A stretch of DNA of 64,000 bases, taken from Pseudoglutamicibacter albus (GTDB lineage: Bacteria; Actinomycetota; Actinomycetes; Actinomycetales; Micrococcaceae). The stretch lies in contig NZ_JAKRCW010000006.1 in assembly GCF_022346425.1 (NCBI RefSeq), forward strand, positions 1-64,000, written 5' to 3'. How positions within the stretch are numbered: position 1 is the stretch's first letter; every line of letters begins with the position of its first letter. The translations under genes were made by a program, and so were the position numbers. Below are positions 8,966 through 19,600 of this stretch, one piece after another. A model generated the notes under the pieces. The model worked only from the letters and a program-made list of their open reading frames with translations, was not told the DNA's origin and did not search any database.

Positions 8966-8979
8966 CCCCGACTCAGCTA

Positions 8980-9003
8980 GGCGGGCCTCAGGCTGGACCC
9001 GCC
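8980..9003. terminator. Probable terminator between sepH and the phosphodiesterase gene
   Basis: An inverted repeat GGCGGG(CC)...(GG)A CCCGCC with one bulged base and a 7-nt loop lies between the convergent stop codons. No T-tract is obvious, so the call is moderate. Confidence 0.5.
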
Positions 9004-9013
9004 CCCATTAGGG

Positions 9014-10297
9014 CTACGCGAGCACGGCGAACGGGATCCGACGTTCCGCTTCCGTGAGCGACCCGTGCTGCCCGATCATCTGGAACGCGTGTGGCGAAAC
9101 CCGTCGCCCGTCATAGAGTGCGATCGGGCCGTGCGCGGCAATCACAACGTCACCGACACGCTCTAACACCCCGTCACGGAACGAAGCGCCGAACCAGCCG
9201 AGCTCAACGTATTCCTCACGCGTGAGAATCCACGCATCCGCCCCGAAGCGTTCCTTCCACGCCGCAACCACCGCATCGCGCTGAACCTGCGGAGTGTGCT
9301 GTTCAAAATGCAGCTGAACCGCGCGAGGCTCCCCCGCCGTCAGCTCGACCCCATCGATCAGCTCAGGGAACTGCGAATAATCGATCCGGCCCTCGCGCGG
9401 AATATCCACCATCCCGTGATCAGCGGTCAAAACCACCAGCGTGTCCGCAGGCAGCTTAGCGCTCAGCCGGCCCATCGCCGCATCGAGCTCTTCAAGCTCA
9501 TGCAGCCATTTCTCTGATGCGACACCGTAGGCGTGGCCGGCTTTATCGAGGTCGTCCCAGTACAGGTACACGAACACGTCTTTGTGTTTCAACTCAGCCA
9601 ACGTAGCGGCAACGCGCGCATGCGGTGTGGTCACGCCCACGAACTCTCCGCCGCGCAGGCTAGAACGAGTCAGCGCTGAGTGCTCGAACTTATCCCGCGA
9701 AACGGTCACCACGCGGCGCACGGTCTCCATGCGCTCGAAACACGTCGGATTCGGTTGCCACTGCCCCGGGTCAAGATCTTCCGGCCAACCACCCAGCTGG
9801 TTGACTAAACGCCGGCCCCCTGCAGGATCCGGTGCCACCGCGTCATAACCCACGATGCCGTGCTCAGCTGGGGCGAGCCCGGTGCCCATCGCTGTCAGGG
9901 CCGCGGCGGTCGTGGTCGGGAACACCGTGGACAGCGTCCGCGAGCTTTCATGCTTCATCGCCTGGCGGATCACCGGGGCGTGCCCGCCGTAACGTTCGAT
10001 CAGCTCAGAACCAAGGCCATCAACCATGACCATGACCGCCCGGCGAGCGGGTTCAAGCCCCGGGATCAGCCCGGCAGCGTTCGCTTCGCTGAAAGACGCC
10101 GAACACACAGGCACGACGCCATGCCATGCCCACAGTGCCGCATCGATCGTTGGGACCACCATGTTCAGGGTTCCGCGGCCATAATCTGGGGCCGCAGGCA
10201 GCTCAGTATCACCTGCGGGGATGCTTTGAGCGTCCGTGTCCGCGCCGCCGTGAGCATCAGCACCGCGACCGAACTGTGGGATCGAAAAATCAGTCAT
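9014..10297 (-). CDS. Type I phosphodiesterase / nucleotide pyrophosphatase-like (alkaline phosphatase superfamily)
   Basis: This soluble metal-dependent hydrolase has 427 residues from the ATG at 10297. The open frame reaches 10336, but the first 13 codons overlap the upstream gene and lack a plausible ribosome site. Metal and nucleophile motifs of the superfamily are visible: VMVDGLGSELIERYG (first Asp), STVFPTTTAAALTAMGTG (nucleophile Thr), YLYWDDLDKAGHAYG, TADHGMVDIP and GQHGS. The substrate is unknown; candidates are nucleotide or phosphonate esters. No signal peptide is visible. It begins 5 bp after the DUF5998 stop, so the two form an operon. Confidence 0.87.
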   Translation of the reverse strand: MTDFSIPQFGRGADAHGGADTDAQSIPAGDTELPAAPDYGRGTLNMVVPTIDAALWAWHGVVPVCSASFSEANAAGLIPGLEPARRAVMVMVDGLGSELIERYGGHAPVIRQAMKHESSRTLSTVFPTTTAAALTAMGTGLAPAEHGIVGYDAVAPDPAGGRRLVNQLGGWPEDLDPGQWQPNPTCFERMETVRRVVTVSRDKFEHSALTRSSLRGGEFVGVTTPHARVAATLAELKHKDVFVYLYWDDLDKAGHAYGVASEKWLHELEELDAAMGRLSAKLPADTLVVLTADHGMVDIPREGRIDYSQFPELIDGVELTAGEPRAVQLHFEQHTPQVQRDAVVAAWKERFGADAWILTREEYVELGWFGASFRDGVLERVGDVVIAAHGPIALYDGRRVSPHAFQMIGQHGSLTEAERRIPFAVLA

Positions 10298-10302
10298 AGC
10301 GC

Positions 10303-10908
10303 TTACCACGTCCGCCCGTAGGCAGCGGCAGAGCACGCACGCCGAACATCCCTAGCGAACTGGCGGGCCGCATCGAGCGCTTTCTGGCCATCGGCATCCG
10401 CTGAAACACGCATCGCAAGGTCTTCCTTACTCAGCTGCCCCGTGAGGCCGTGATCAGCGATGCATTCAGGGTCACCACACTGTGCCGGAGCGAGCTCGGC
10501 TCGGGCACTGCCTGACCATGAAAGCGAAAACGTGAGCTCCCGCGGCGACTGCCCCGGCTTATACTCGGCAGGCCGCGCAACAACACCCGAAAGCACCACG
10601 GTATGCAAACGCTGCAACGGAACCGACTCAACCGAGAACGTCGCGATCGGCTGGCCATCAGCCGCGTACTGCGCGTCATCGATATGCAGAATGATCAGCT
10701 CCGCGTCAGTGAGCACCAAAACGATCGCATGCCGGTGAACCTCAACCGCCTCAACGTGCGTCTCAAGATGCAGATAATGACGACGCGGCACCGCACCCTC
10801 AAGCTCCTCGTTAACGATGTCCGAGGTCAGGTCCGGATAGAACCCGGCCCGCTCTAGTTCCAGACGCAGCGCTTGATCAGCCGGCAGTGAAGACGAGGTA
10901 TCAGACAT
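10303..10908 (-). CDS. DUF5998 family protein
   Basis: This ~200-residue soluble protein of unknown function is widespread in actinobacteria. The core contains LELERAGFYPDLTSDIV, RHYLHLETHVEAVEVHRH and LVLTDAELIILHIDD. Its tail contains AAAYGRTW. I chose ATG at 10908 (MSDTSS); an in-frame ATG at 10938 would add ten residues. It lies upstream of the phosphodiesterase gene on the same strand with almost no gap. Confidence 0.8.
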   Translation of the reverse strand: MSDTSSSLPADQALRLELERAGFYPDLTSDIVNEELEGAVPRRHYLHLETHVEAVEVHRHAIVLVLTDAELIILHIDDAQYAADGQPIATFSVESVPLQRLHTVVLSGVVARPAEYKPGQSPRELTFSLSWSGSARAELAPAQCGDPECIADHGLTGQLSKEDLAMRVSADADGQKALDAARQFARDVRRACSAAAYGRTW

Positions 10909-10949
10909 AGACCCCAGTCTATGTGCCGGGCTAAGCATGCGTGGACTCG

Positions 10950-13688
10950 CTAGCGTTGCGGGATGCTCATCGAGCGGCGTGCCGAATCGGTGCGCTGATC
11001 CGGGTTCCCCACATAAATCGCCGCAGAGAGCACCGCAACGCCGTCTTCCATGACCTGGAGCGGGACGAACTCCATCCGCACAACCTCCGGGTGTTGTTCC
11101 TTCAACTCAGAGATGCGGTGCAGAGTGTCTTTGAGCGCTTCGGTATCGAAGTGCGGCAACCCGTGATAGCCGGTCAGCTTCTGCGCGGTCTTAGGCCTAG
11201 ACACCATGTCCTCAAGGATTCCCGGTGAAAGCGGAGGTGTCGCGTGCGCCCAGTCATCGAGCAGATCCACGGCATCTCCGCTCAAACCGAACGAAACCAC
11301 TGGGCCCATCAGCGGGTCCTCGATCGAAATCACCGTGCACGCCTGACCGCGGTCCACCATCGGCTGGACTTCAAGCCGTGTTTCACGCGTCACCGCGATG
11401 TCTTCACGCATCTGTTCAACCGCTTGGCGCAACTCCTCCTCAGACGTGATGCCCAGCCGGACTCCGCCCATGTCCATGCGGTGCCGAAGGTGCCCCGAGG
11501 CGACCTTGAGCGCAACCGGGTATCCGTACTCGTTAGCGGCAGCCACGCCTTCTTCGACGTCTTCGAAGGTCGTGGCCGGAACCACCGTCAAGCCGTAGTG
11601 GCCCAGAAGCTCCGCGGTCTCATCAGCGGAAAGCCGCCCCATCCCGGTGCCCTCGATACCCTCGACAGCTTTATCAACCAAGGCACGCGCCGCCGCGATA
11701 TCGATGCCTTCCGGCGGGGCTGGAACACCCCAATCGCGTTGTTGCCACGCCGAATACTCAGCGCCGTGCCCCAGTGCTCTGAACATCGTGGACAAGGTCG
11801 CAAACACCGTGACGCGCCCGCCCCGGTCAGTACCTGGAGTCTCAGCACCCGAAACACCGATCAGGCACGCGACAACCGGCTTATCAGTAGAGCCGAGGCT
11901 CTCAGCGACCCGTTCGGCGAGCGCCTCATGATTCACGCCAACAGCGGGAAGCAACACAACAGCTACAGCGTCGGCCTCGTCGTTCTCAAGTGCCTTCTGG
12001 ATCGCTTCCGTCACGAGCGCGGCCGGGTCCGAAACACCAGCCAGCAACAGCGAAGAATCAGTGCTGATAGCCTCTAGGCCGTTCTGGCCAGCTAGATCCG
12101 CCGCCGTCATCGCAAGTGCCGCCGAATTAGAAACCAGCGCGACCTTATTACCCTTCGGAACACCGGCGGTAGAGAACAACAGCGCGGTATCCATGAGCTC
12201 GTCCTGCGTAGCGACACGCACAACGCCGGCCTGCCGCAAAATCGCGTCCACCACACCCACTGGGGCGCCGAGCTGACGCACCGCATGCCCAGGAGGCAAG
12301 ACCAGGCCCATCGTCTCCGACTTCGCGACAATCACAGGTTTCGTCGCTGAAAGACGGCTCGCCAAACGGGTGAACTTACGCGGATTACCGAAGCTCTCCA
12401 GATACATCGCGACCACGCTGGTCGCTTCGTCATCTTCCCAGTACTGCATCAGGTCATTACCTGAAACATCCGCGCGGTTACCGGAATTGACCCAAGAAGA
12501 AATACCGATGCCACGGCGCTGAGCGGCCGCTTCAAGCATGATCCCGGAAGCCGCCGAATGGCTGAAAAGCCCAACCCCGCCAGCAGGCGATACCGGTGTG
12601 GAAACAGATGCGTGCAGACGCACATCGGAAGCATTATTGCCATAACCCAGCGATGCCGGGCCAATCACGCGCATACCGTAGTTACGTGCCGCATGCACCA
12701 GCTTTCGCTGAATCTCAAACGCTTCAGGAGTGTGGAAACCAGACGAGATCACCACAAGACCGCGGGCATTCACCGCAGCGGCATCCTCAACAACCTCCAT
12801 CACATCAGCAGGCCGCTGCACGGCAACCACCACATCGACGGATGCCTCGATATCTCGCAGCGAGGCAACACAGCCAGAAGCCACCGCCTCATCCCCAGCG
12901 GACGAATCGAGGGCTTCGAGCTTGTCAAGATACGGGTCAACGCAGTACAGCGTCCCCGTGAAACCTGCCGAACGGATATTCTGCGCAACAGCACCTGCCA
13001 CCGAACCCGGCTTGTTGATCGCACCCACCACAGCAACCGATTCAGCACGCATCAAAGCAGCCAGCGACAACGCCTCAGCACGGTGCTCGCGCGCCTCCAT
13101 GACCTCACGCGAACGATCCGTAGGGTCAATCGGGAAATCGACCATCACAACGCCGTCTTCAAAACGCCGCGAAATATCGAAACCGGCCTGCATGAACACC
13201 GTCAGCATCGCACGGTTCTCCGGAAGAACCTCCGCTGTGAAACGCTCGATACCCAACTCACGGCCCGCCGTCACCAAGTGTTCAAGCAGAATAGAACCCA
13301 GGCCACGGCCGTGAAAGTCATCGCGGATGTTGAACGCGACCTCAGCCTCTGACTCGCTACCGCCGAACTTGGCCCCGAGCCGATCGAAACGACCAACACC
13401 TACAATCTCGTTGCGCCGCTCCACCACGAGGCACACACGGTTATAGTGATCAACCTCCGTGAAGTTCCGCAGCTCTTTATCGGTGAGCTTGGACTTATAC
13501 GTGAAGTAACGCAAATAGATCGAACGTTCAGACTGCTGGGAATGCATTTGCTGCAAACCATCAGCGTCCGCGGGCGTCACAGGACGCACGTGGGCGGTCG
13601 AGCCGTCGCGAAGCACCACATCGGCTTCCCAATGCGATGGATACGTCGACGGAGTGTCAGATCCCGGGTTCTGCGCTACGGAGGCCAT
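10950..13688 (-). CDS. Bifunctional GNAT acetyltransferase / acetate--CoA-ligase-like protein (Pat-like)
   Basis: This 912-residue multidomain protein combines a GNAT domain with an ADP-forming acyl-CoA synthetase scaffold. The N-terminal GNAT domain covers about residues 20-185, with VLRDGSTAHVRPVTPADAD and the acetyl-CoA loop DFHGRGLGSILLEHLV. A CoA-binding Rossmann domain follows from about 210 (VAVVGAINKPGSVAGAV). A succinyl-CoA-ligase-like region covers about 350-660. A C-terminal ATP-grasp domain covers about 680-890 (YPVALKVASGHLRHRMD). GNAT at the N-terminus is a different order from the GNAT-last Pat of enterobacteria. Such proteins acetylate lysines on acetyl-CoA synthetases, and that role is inferred here. 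Confidence 0.88.
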   Translation of the reverse strand: MASVAQNPGSDTPSTYPSHWEADVVLRDGSTAHVRPVTPADADGLQQMHSQQSERSIYLRYFTYKSKLTDKELRNFTEVDHYNRVCLVVERRNEIVGVGRFDRLGAKFGGSESEAEVAFNIRDDFHGRGLGSILLEHLVTAGRELGIERFTAEVLPENRAMLTVFMQAGFDISRRFEDGVVMVDFPIDPTDRSREVMEAREHRAEALSLAALMRAESVAVVGAINKPGSVAGAVAQNIRSAGFTGTLYCVDPYLDKLEALDSSAGDEAVASGCVASLRDIEASVDVVVAVQRPADVMEVVEDAAAVNARGLVVISSGFHTPEAFEIQRKLVHAARNYGMRVIGPASLGYGNNASDVRLHASVSTPVSPAGGVGLFSHSAASGIMLEAAAQRRGIGISSWVNSGNRADVSGNDLMQYWEDDEATSVVAMYLESFGNPRKFTRLASRLSATKPVIVAKSETMGLVLPPGHAVRQLGAPVGVVDAILRQAGVVRVATQDELMDTALLFSTAGVPKGNKVALVSNSAALAMTAADLAGQNGLEAISTDSSLLLAGVSDPAALVTEAIQKALENDEADAVAVVLLPAVGVNHEALAERVAESLGSTDKPVVACLIGVSGAETPGTDRGGRVTVFATLSTMFRALGHGAEYSAWQQRDWGVPAPPEGIDIAAARALVDKAVEGIEGTGMGRLSADETAELLGHYGLTVVPATTFEDVEEGVAAANEYGYPVALKVASGHLRHRMDMGGVRLGITSEEELRQAVEQMREDIAVTRETRLEVQPMVDRGQACTVISIEDPLMGPVVSFGLSGDAVDLLDDWAHATPPLSPGILEDMVSRPKTAQKLTGYHGLPHFDTEALKDTLHRISELKEQHPEVVRMEFVPLQVMEDGVAVLSAAIYVGNPDQRTDSARRSMSIPQR

Positions 13689-13814
13689 AAAGTGAATATA
13701 GCGTGATCATCTGAGCGTTGGGTGAACTTTTCCCATTTTTGGGAACCCGCCCGCCAGCTGCGATGGTTAGCATGCACGCGAAACAAGACAAATCAACGGT
13801 GAGTGAAGGACAGC

Positions 13815-16622
13815 ATGGCGACCTCGTCGAAGAGTTCCAAAGGCGCAACGCGTTCCAAGGGAACAGCGGCCGCGCAAGCGAAGGCTGCGTGGGAAGAGGT
13901 TGAGGAACACATCATCGATGTGGATGTCACCAGCGAGATGGAGGCGTCCTTCCTCGAATACGCGTATTCGGTGATCTATTCGCGCGCCCTGCCGGATGCC
14001 CGCGATGGCCTCAAACCGGTTCAGCGCCGCATCCTCTACATGATGCGGCAGATGGGCCTGGCGCCGAACAAGGGCCACGTCAAGAGCGCGCGTGTGACCG
14101 GCGAGGTCATGGGTAAGCTGCATCCGCACGGTGATGCCGCGATCTACGATGCGATGGTGCGCATGGCGCAATCGTTCTCGTTGCGTTTGCCGCTGGTTGA
14201 TGGGCACGGTAACTTCGGCTCACTCGATGACGGCCCGGCCGCTGCCCGCTATACAGAGGCGCGGCTGGCTGATTCCGCGATCGATATGACCGATGACCTC
14301 GATGAGGACGTGGTCAATTTTGTTCCGAACTATGATTCCCGTCTTGTGCAGCCGGAAGTGCTTCCGGCAGCTTTCCCGAATCTTTTGGTCAACGGTTCTT
14401 CCGGTATCGCGGTGGGTATGGCCACCAATATCGCCCCGCACAACCCGGGCGAGGTGATCGCTGGTGCACGGCATTTGATCGAGAACCCTGATGCGAGCCT
14501 GAAAGACATCATGAAGTTCATCCCGGGCCCGGACCTGCCTTCTGGCGGAACCATCGTGGGCTTGGATGGGGTGAAGAAGGCCTATGAGACGGGCCGCGGC
14601 GTGTTCCGGACCCGCGCCAAGGTTGAGTTGGAGAAGGTCACGGCCCGCAAGCAGGCGCTGGTGGTCACCGAGCTGCCGTATGGTGTGGGCCCGGAGAAGG
14701 TCATCGAGAAAATCAAGGACGCCGCGGATGCGAAGAAACTCACCGGTGTCTCCGATGTTGTGGACCTGACGGACCGGCACCACGGTTTGCGTCTGGTGAT
14801 TGAGCTGAAGACCGGCTTCAACCCCAACGCCGTGCTTGCGGCTTTGTATAAGCACACGCCGATGGAAGATTCCTTTGGCATCAACAACGTTGCGTTGGTG
14901 GATGGCCAGCCGCGGCAGCTCGGTTTGCTTGAGATGCTGCAGGTGTATGTGGATCACCGTCTGGATGTGGTCCGCCGCCGCACCCAGTTCCGCCACACTA
15001 AACGCAAGGATCGGTTGCATCTGGTTGAGGGTTTGCTGATTGCGATCCTCGATATCGATGAGGTGATCCGGATTGTCAGGGACTCTGAGGACACCGCGAG
15101 CGCCCGCGCCGCATTGCGTGAGCGGTTCTCGCTATCCGAGCCGCAAGCTGATCACATCCTTGAGTTGCGTTTGCGTCAGCTGACCAAGTTCTCTCAGGTT
15201 GAGCTTGAGGCTGAGAAGAAGGAACTTGAAGAGGAGATCGCTTACCTCGAGGGGATCCTCGGTTCTGATGCGAAACTGCGTGAGCTGGTTTCCGGTGAGC
15301 TCGCCGAGGTTGCTGAGCGCCACCACTCCCCTCGCCGCACGGTTCTGATGGCTAAACCGAAGGATGTTCCACTGGCTGGCACGGTGATGCCGGAGCCGGA
15401 TGAGGGCGCGGGCTCGGCGAAGAAGCCGATGTCGATGCAGGTTGCTGACACCGAGTGTTTCGTTGTGCTCTCTGCCACCGGCAAGCTGGTGCGCACACAC
15501 GGCCGGGACGAGGTTTTGGGTCAGCGGCGTTCCCGCCATGACGTGATCGCTTCCCTTGTGCCGACAACCGCGCGCGGCCACATCGGTTTGCTCACGAACA
15601 CGGGACGGATGGCGCGCATCAGCGTGGTTGAGATCCCGCAGGTTCTGCCTGGCTCTAACGGTGTCCCACTAGGTGATGGTGTGGCCGCGACCGAGTTCAT
15701 GACTGTTGAGCGCCGCGAAAAGATCATCGCCGCGCTCCCGCTGGATGAGGTTTTCGCTCTGGGGACCGCCCACGGCGTTGTGAAACGTGTGAACCCGGAC
15801 TACCCAGTCACAACCGATGAATGGCCTGCCGTCACGTTGAAGGCCGGCGACGAGGTGATCGGCGCCGCCACGTGCCCCGATACCGCGGGGCTCGTGTTCG
15901 TTTCGCGTGAGGCTCAGCTGTTGCGTTTCAGCGCGGATAAGGTCCGCCCGCAGGGCCGTACCGGTGGCGGTGTTGCCGGCATCAAGCTGGGGGCTAAAGA
16001 TACCGCGGTGTTCTTCGGTGTTGTTCTGAACGAGGCCGATGCGGTGGCGGTCACGATCGCGGACGGCCCGGAACCGCTCCCTGGTGCCGAGGGCGGTTCC
16101 GCTAAAGTCACGCCACTGGCGGAGTTCCCGGCGAAGGGTCGCGGCACGATGGGTGTTCGCGCGCACCGGTTCCTCAAGGGCGAAGACCACCTTGTGGCCG
16201 CGTGGGTCGGTGCTGGCCCTGCTCGTGGCGCTTCCAAGGGCGGCATGGCCCGCGCGTTGCCGCTGGAATACGGCCGCCGCGACGGTTCCGGTGTCCCGTT
16301 GACACAAGCCGTCGACATCATGGGCCCGGCTAGTTCTTCGGTTGCGCTCAAGCCGGCCGACGACGCGGTTGCGGCCGGCACTGAAGCCGCAGCTGGCACC
16401 GCTTCGGCAAACACTGCGGCGACTGACACTGCCGAGGTTGACACTGCCGAGACTGAGTCGGTCAAACCAGCTACGAAGCAACCGGCGCCGTCGCGGCGTT
16501 CCGCTTCATCGCAACGCCGTGCCCCGGTCCAGCCGGAGATGGATTCGCTGCCGTTCGATGACGATGGCGTATCGATCGAACCCGGCAACCGGGTGGACCT
16601 ACGCGGGAACAAAGAGAAGTAG
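13815..16622 (+). CDS. parC: DNA topoisomerase IV / gyrase subunit A (ParC)
   Basis: This is the DNA-cleaving subunit of a type IIA topoisomerase, decatenating and relaxing chromosomes. It has about 935 residues. The catalytic tyrosine is in ARYTEARLA near residue 146, and the winged-helix segment has [12 protein letters not shown] near 105. Six C-terminal beta-pinwheel blades occupy about 510-830. A Thr/Ala/Glu-rich tail ([10 protein letters not shown]) follows. Start choice: AAGGA lies 4 nt upstream of ATG 13815; the GTG at 13803 lacks a ribosome site. I call it ParC because the partner parE at 26.6-28.8 kb lies near sigA rather than near dnaA/recF. Distinguishing ParC from GyrA needs comparison with the genome's other copy. 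Confidence 0.88.
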   Translation: MATSSKSSKGATRSKGTAAAQAKAAWEEVEEHIIDVDVTSEMEASFLEYAYSVIYSRALPDARDGLKPVQRRILYMMRQMGLAPNKGHVKSARVTGEVMGKLHPHGDAAIYDAMVRMAQSFSLRLPLVDGHGNFGSLDDGPAAARYTEARLADSAIDMTDDLDEDVVNFVPNYDSRLVQPEVLPAAFPNLLVNGSSGIAVGMATNIAPHNPGEVIAGARHLIENPDASLKDIMKFIPGPDLPSGGTIVGLDGVKKAYETGRGVFRTRAKVELEKVTARKQALVVTELPYGVGPEKVIEKIKDAADAKKLTGVSDVVDLTDRHHGLRLVIELKTGFNPNAVLAALYKHTPMEDSFGINNVALVDGQPRQLGLLEMLQVYVDHRLDVVRRRTQFRHTKRKDRLHLVEGLLIAILDIDEVIRIVRDSEDTASARAALRERFSLSEPQADHILELRLRQLTKFSQVELEAEKKELEEEIAYLEGILGSDAKLRELVSGELAEVAERHHSPRRTVLMAKPKDVPLAGTVMPEPDEGAGSAKKPMSMQVADTECFVVLSATGKLVRTHGRDEVLGQRRSRHDVIASLVPTTARGHIGLLTNTGRMARISVVEIPQVLPGSNGVPLGDGVAATEFMTVERREKIIAALPLDEVFALGTAHGVVKRVNPDYPVTTDEWPAVTLKAGDEVIGAATCPDTAGLVFVSREAQLLRFSADKVRPQGRTGGGVAGIKLGAKDTAVFFGVVLNEADAVAVTIADGPEPLPGAEGGSAKVTPLAEFPAKGRGTMGVRAHRFLKGEDHLVAAWVGAGPARGASKGGMARALPLEYGRRDGSGVPLTQAVDIMGPASSSVALKPADDAVAAGTEAAAGTASANTAATDTAEVDTAETESVKPATKQPAPSRRSASSQRRAPVQPEMDSLPFDDDGVSIEPGNRVDLRGNKEK
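16421..16465 (+). repeat. 15-bp in-frame tandem repeat in parC tail
   Basis: Three units, GACTGACACTGCCGA, GGTTGACACTGCCGA and the more divergent GACTGAGTCGGTCAA, encode 5-residue repeats of [10 protein letters not shown] type in the disordered C-terminal tail. Confidence 0.6.
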
Positions 16623-16638
16623 CAAACCTGCGTGAACG

Positions 16639-19600
16639 TTATAGCCGCGTGATGCTCTCCGCCTGGGCTGCCAGCTCTTGATCGTGCGTCACCAACACCA
16701 AGGCGACGTCGTGGGCGCCTGAGCGGACATCGTCGATGAGGGCTTGGCCTTCGTCCTCGCCAAGGTGGGCGGTCGGTTCATCGAGGATGATCGCGCGCGC
16801 ACCAGCAAGCAGTGTTCGAGCCACAGCGAGCCGTTGCCGTTGCCCGCCAGACATGAATCTGCCGCCAGCACCGGTGAGGGTATCCAAGCCGTCGGGCAGG
16901 TGAGCGGCCCACGGCCCCAGGCCTACCCGCTCTAGAGCCGCGTACATTTCCCCGTCCGAGACCGGATTACTTTTATCGCGGCCAAGCGCGAGGTTACCGC
17001 GCACCGTGGAGTCGAACACGTACCCGTCCTGCGGACACCACGCGAGGCCAGCCAAAGCCGCCTCGGATTCGTTCCCTGGGGAGCCAGCTGCCGCATCGGG
17101 GGCCTGGGCAAGGGTGACCCACGCGCCATCCGTACGGGCCTGGACCGTGCCCGTGCGGGGCGTGAGGAAACCGAGCATCACAGCGATCATCGTGGACTTA
17201 CCGGAACCTGAAGGCCCCGTGACGGCCCACATTTCGCCTTGTTCGACCCCACCTGAGACCGGCCCGAACGCCGGCGTATCCTCTGGAGCGTAAGCCGCAC
17301 TCAGGCCCCTCACACGCACACCATCCACACGATGCGCGGCATCAGCACCGGCCGGTGCTTCTTCGTGAGGCTCTGGTTCAGTCTCGATAGCGGAGACCGA
17401 ACGGTTCTCCAGGTATGGGGCGACTGAAGCGAGCATCGAGCTGAGCACCGGTACCTGTCTCAGCGCTTCAGCGAGCTGGCCGAGCGGCTCATCAACCGCG
17501 AGCAACAGCAACACCGCGAGCGCGAGCAGTCGCGGATCAGCGCCTGCGGCGGCACCCAGTACGAGCGCGGCCATCGCGGCGCACCCACCCAAGAGTGAGG
17601 CGAGTCCCTCCCCCACCCCCGAGCCGAGCGCCTCGCGGCGGACCGCGCGGCTGACCAACTCATCGCTGCTTCGGAACCACGCAACGTGACGAGCCACCGC
17701 GTTGTGTGCCGCGATGTCTGGGGCTGCCGCCATGATGCGGCCGGTCTGCTCGGCGACCCGGACCCTGTGTTCAGCCATGACGGCTGTAGCCCTGCGCTCA
17801 ACCGCTAGCGTGATGAGTGGGGCAACCACAAGCCCTAACACCAGCAGCGTGAGCAACATCCACCCCAGGGACGGGATCACGAGCCAGGACGCCAAACAGG
17901 TTGCGAGCACCGCAGCGACCGCCGCCGGGATCGGGACGATGACGCGCGGGACCGTATCGCGAATCTCATCGACCTCAGCGATGAGCGTGCCCGCCGCCCC
18001 ACCTGGCCGGTTGAGCCGCTGCCAACCCAGAATATTGGAGCCTAGGGTGTCCCAGACCGCAACGCGGAGCCGTGAAGCCCACGCGAGCACCGCGTTGTGT
18101 GTCACGTTTCGTTCCGCATAGCGCAGCGTGGAACGAAACAAACCGAAGAAGCGCACACCCACGATCGCAACCATGAGGTACATGATGGGCGGTTGTTGGG
18201 AGGCATAGACGATAAGCCAACCGGACACCGCCGTGAGCGCCCCGCCGGACAGGACCGATAGCGCACCAAGTGCCGCCGCACCCCATAGAGCGGCTTTACC
18301 CCACGGCAGGATCCGCCACGGAAGGCCCCGACGCGACGTACTCGCCGGTTGCGTGCCGGTGGTTCGCGCTTGCTTCGGGAACGTGCCCGTGGAGTCTGTC
18401 ACAGCGCCGGCGTCGTCGGCGTCCTTTGCATCCTTGGCACCGTTGGCATGGACAGCGTTGGCCTGGGCAACGCCGTGCCCGACGGGTCGCCCCGGAAGCG
18501 CTTCCGCTGGCGTCCCTGCGGTGTAGATGGGTTCGGCTCCTGCCCTCTCCCAGGTGAGGAAGGCATCACTGATCGCCCTCGCGGCCGGGTCGTGGGTCGC
18601 GATCACCACGATATTGCCGCTGTCTGCTTCTGTCCGGATCAGCTCCCGTACGCGCTGAGCCGAGACCGGGTCAAGATGGGCCGTCGGCTCATCCAAAACC
18701 AGCAGGCCAGCTACTTGCCCGTCGCGTGTTCCGCCGGTGGCCGTGCCGCGCGCCGCACTCAAGGCTTGACGTGCCGAGCGCAGATTCGTGACCGCCCGCA
18801 TCACCGCAAGCCGGCGCTTCTCCCCCGGCGAAAGCTCCGAGATCGGCCGATCCCACGCGTGGCTCGGCAACAGCGCGGCCACATCCTCGCCGACACCATC
18901 AACGCCCGCTTCCGTAGCGGAAGCTCCTAGCTGGCCTGGTGCACTCAATGCTAGGGCTAGTTCAGCCCGCGGGGTCTCTTGCGAGAAGTTTGGGGCCTGG
19001 AACGCGACACCTCTAGGCCTCGGCTGCGCGGCATCGTGCGGTTCGGATTCCGTTCCGCTCACCACGTCGAGGCCTGCGACACGGCCCTCACAAACCGTGG
19101 CAGGTTGCGCGTGAGCGACCCCGGCGAGCACAGCGAGCACCGAGGACTTACCGCAACCAGAAGGCCCGACCAGAGCCGTGACAGTCCCCGGCAGAGCGTC
19201 GAAGGTCACCGGCCCCACGGATTCACGCCCGCCACCCCGGACCACCCGTAGCCCGCTCACCGAGACGCCAGCATCGGGGGCCGCAGGCGCTGTGTGCAAG
19301 CCATGTGCCGTGCGCGGGCCGGCGGGTGCATCCGCCGTGGAATCGCTCACGGGCTCCTGCTCAAGGATCGCGTTGACGCGCTTGAGGGCCGCGACCCCGT
19401 CTTCGGATGCGTGGAAGCCGGCACCCACGGCCCGCAAGGACATGTAGGCCTCCGGAGCGAGCATCAAAGCGACCAGGCCGTCTTCAAGACTCAACTGGCC
19501 CCACACGAGCCGCACACCGATGAAAACCGCAACCAACGCAACCGAGATGGTCGCAATCAACTCAAGCGCGAAAGAAGACATGAACGCCGCGCGCAAAGTC

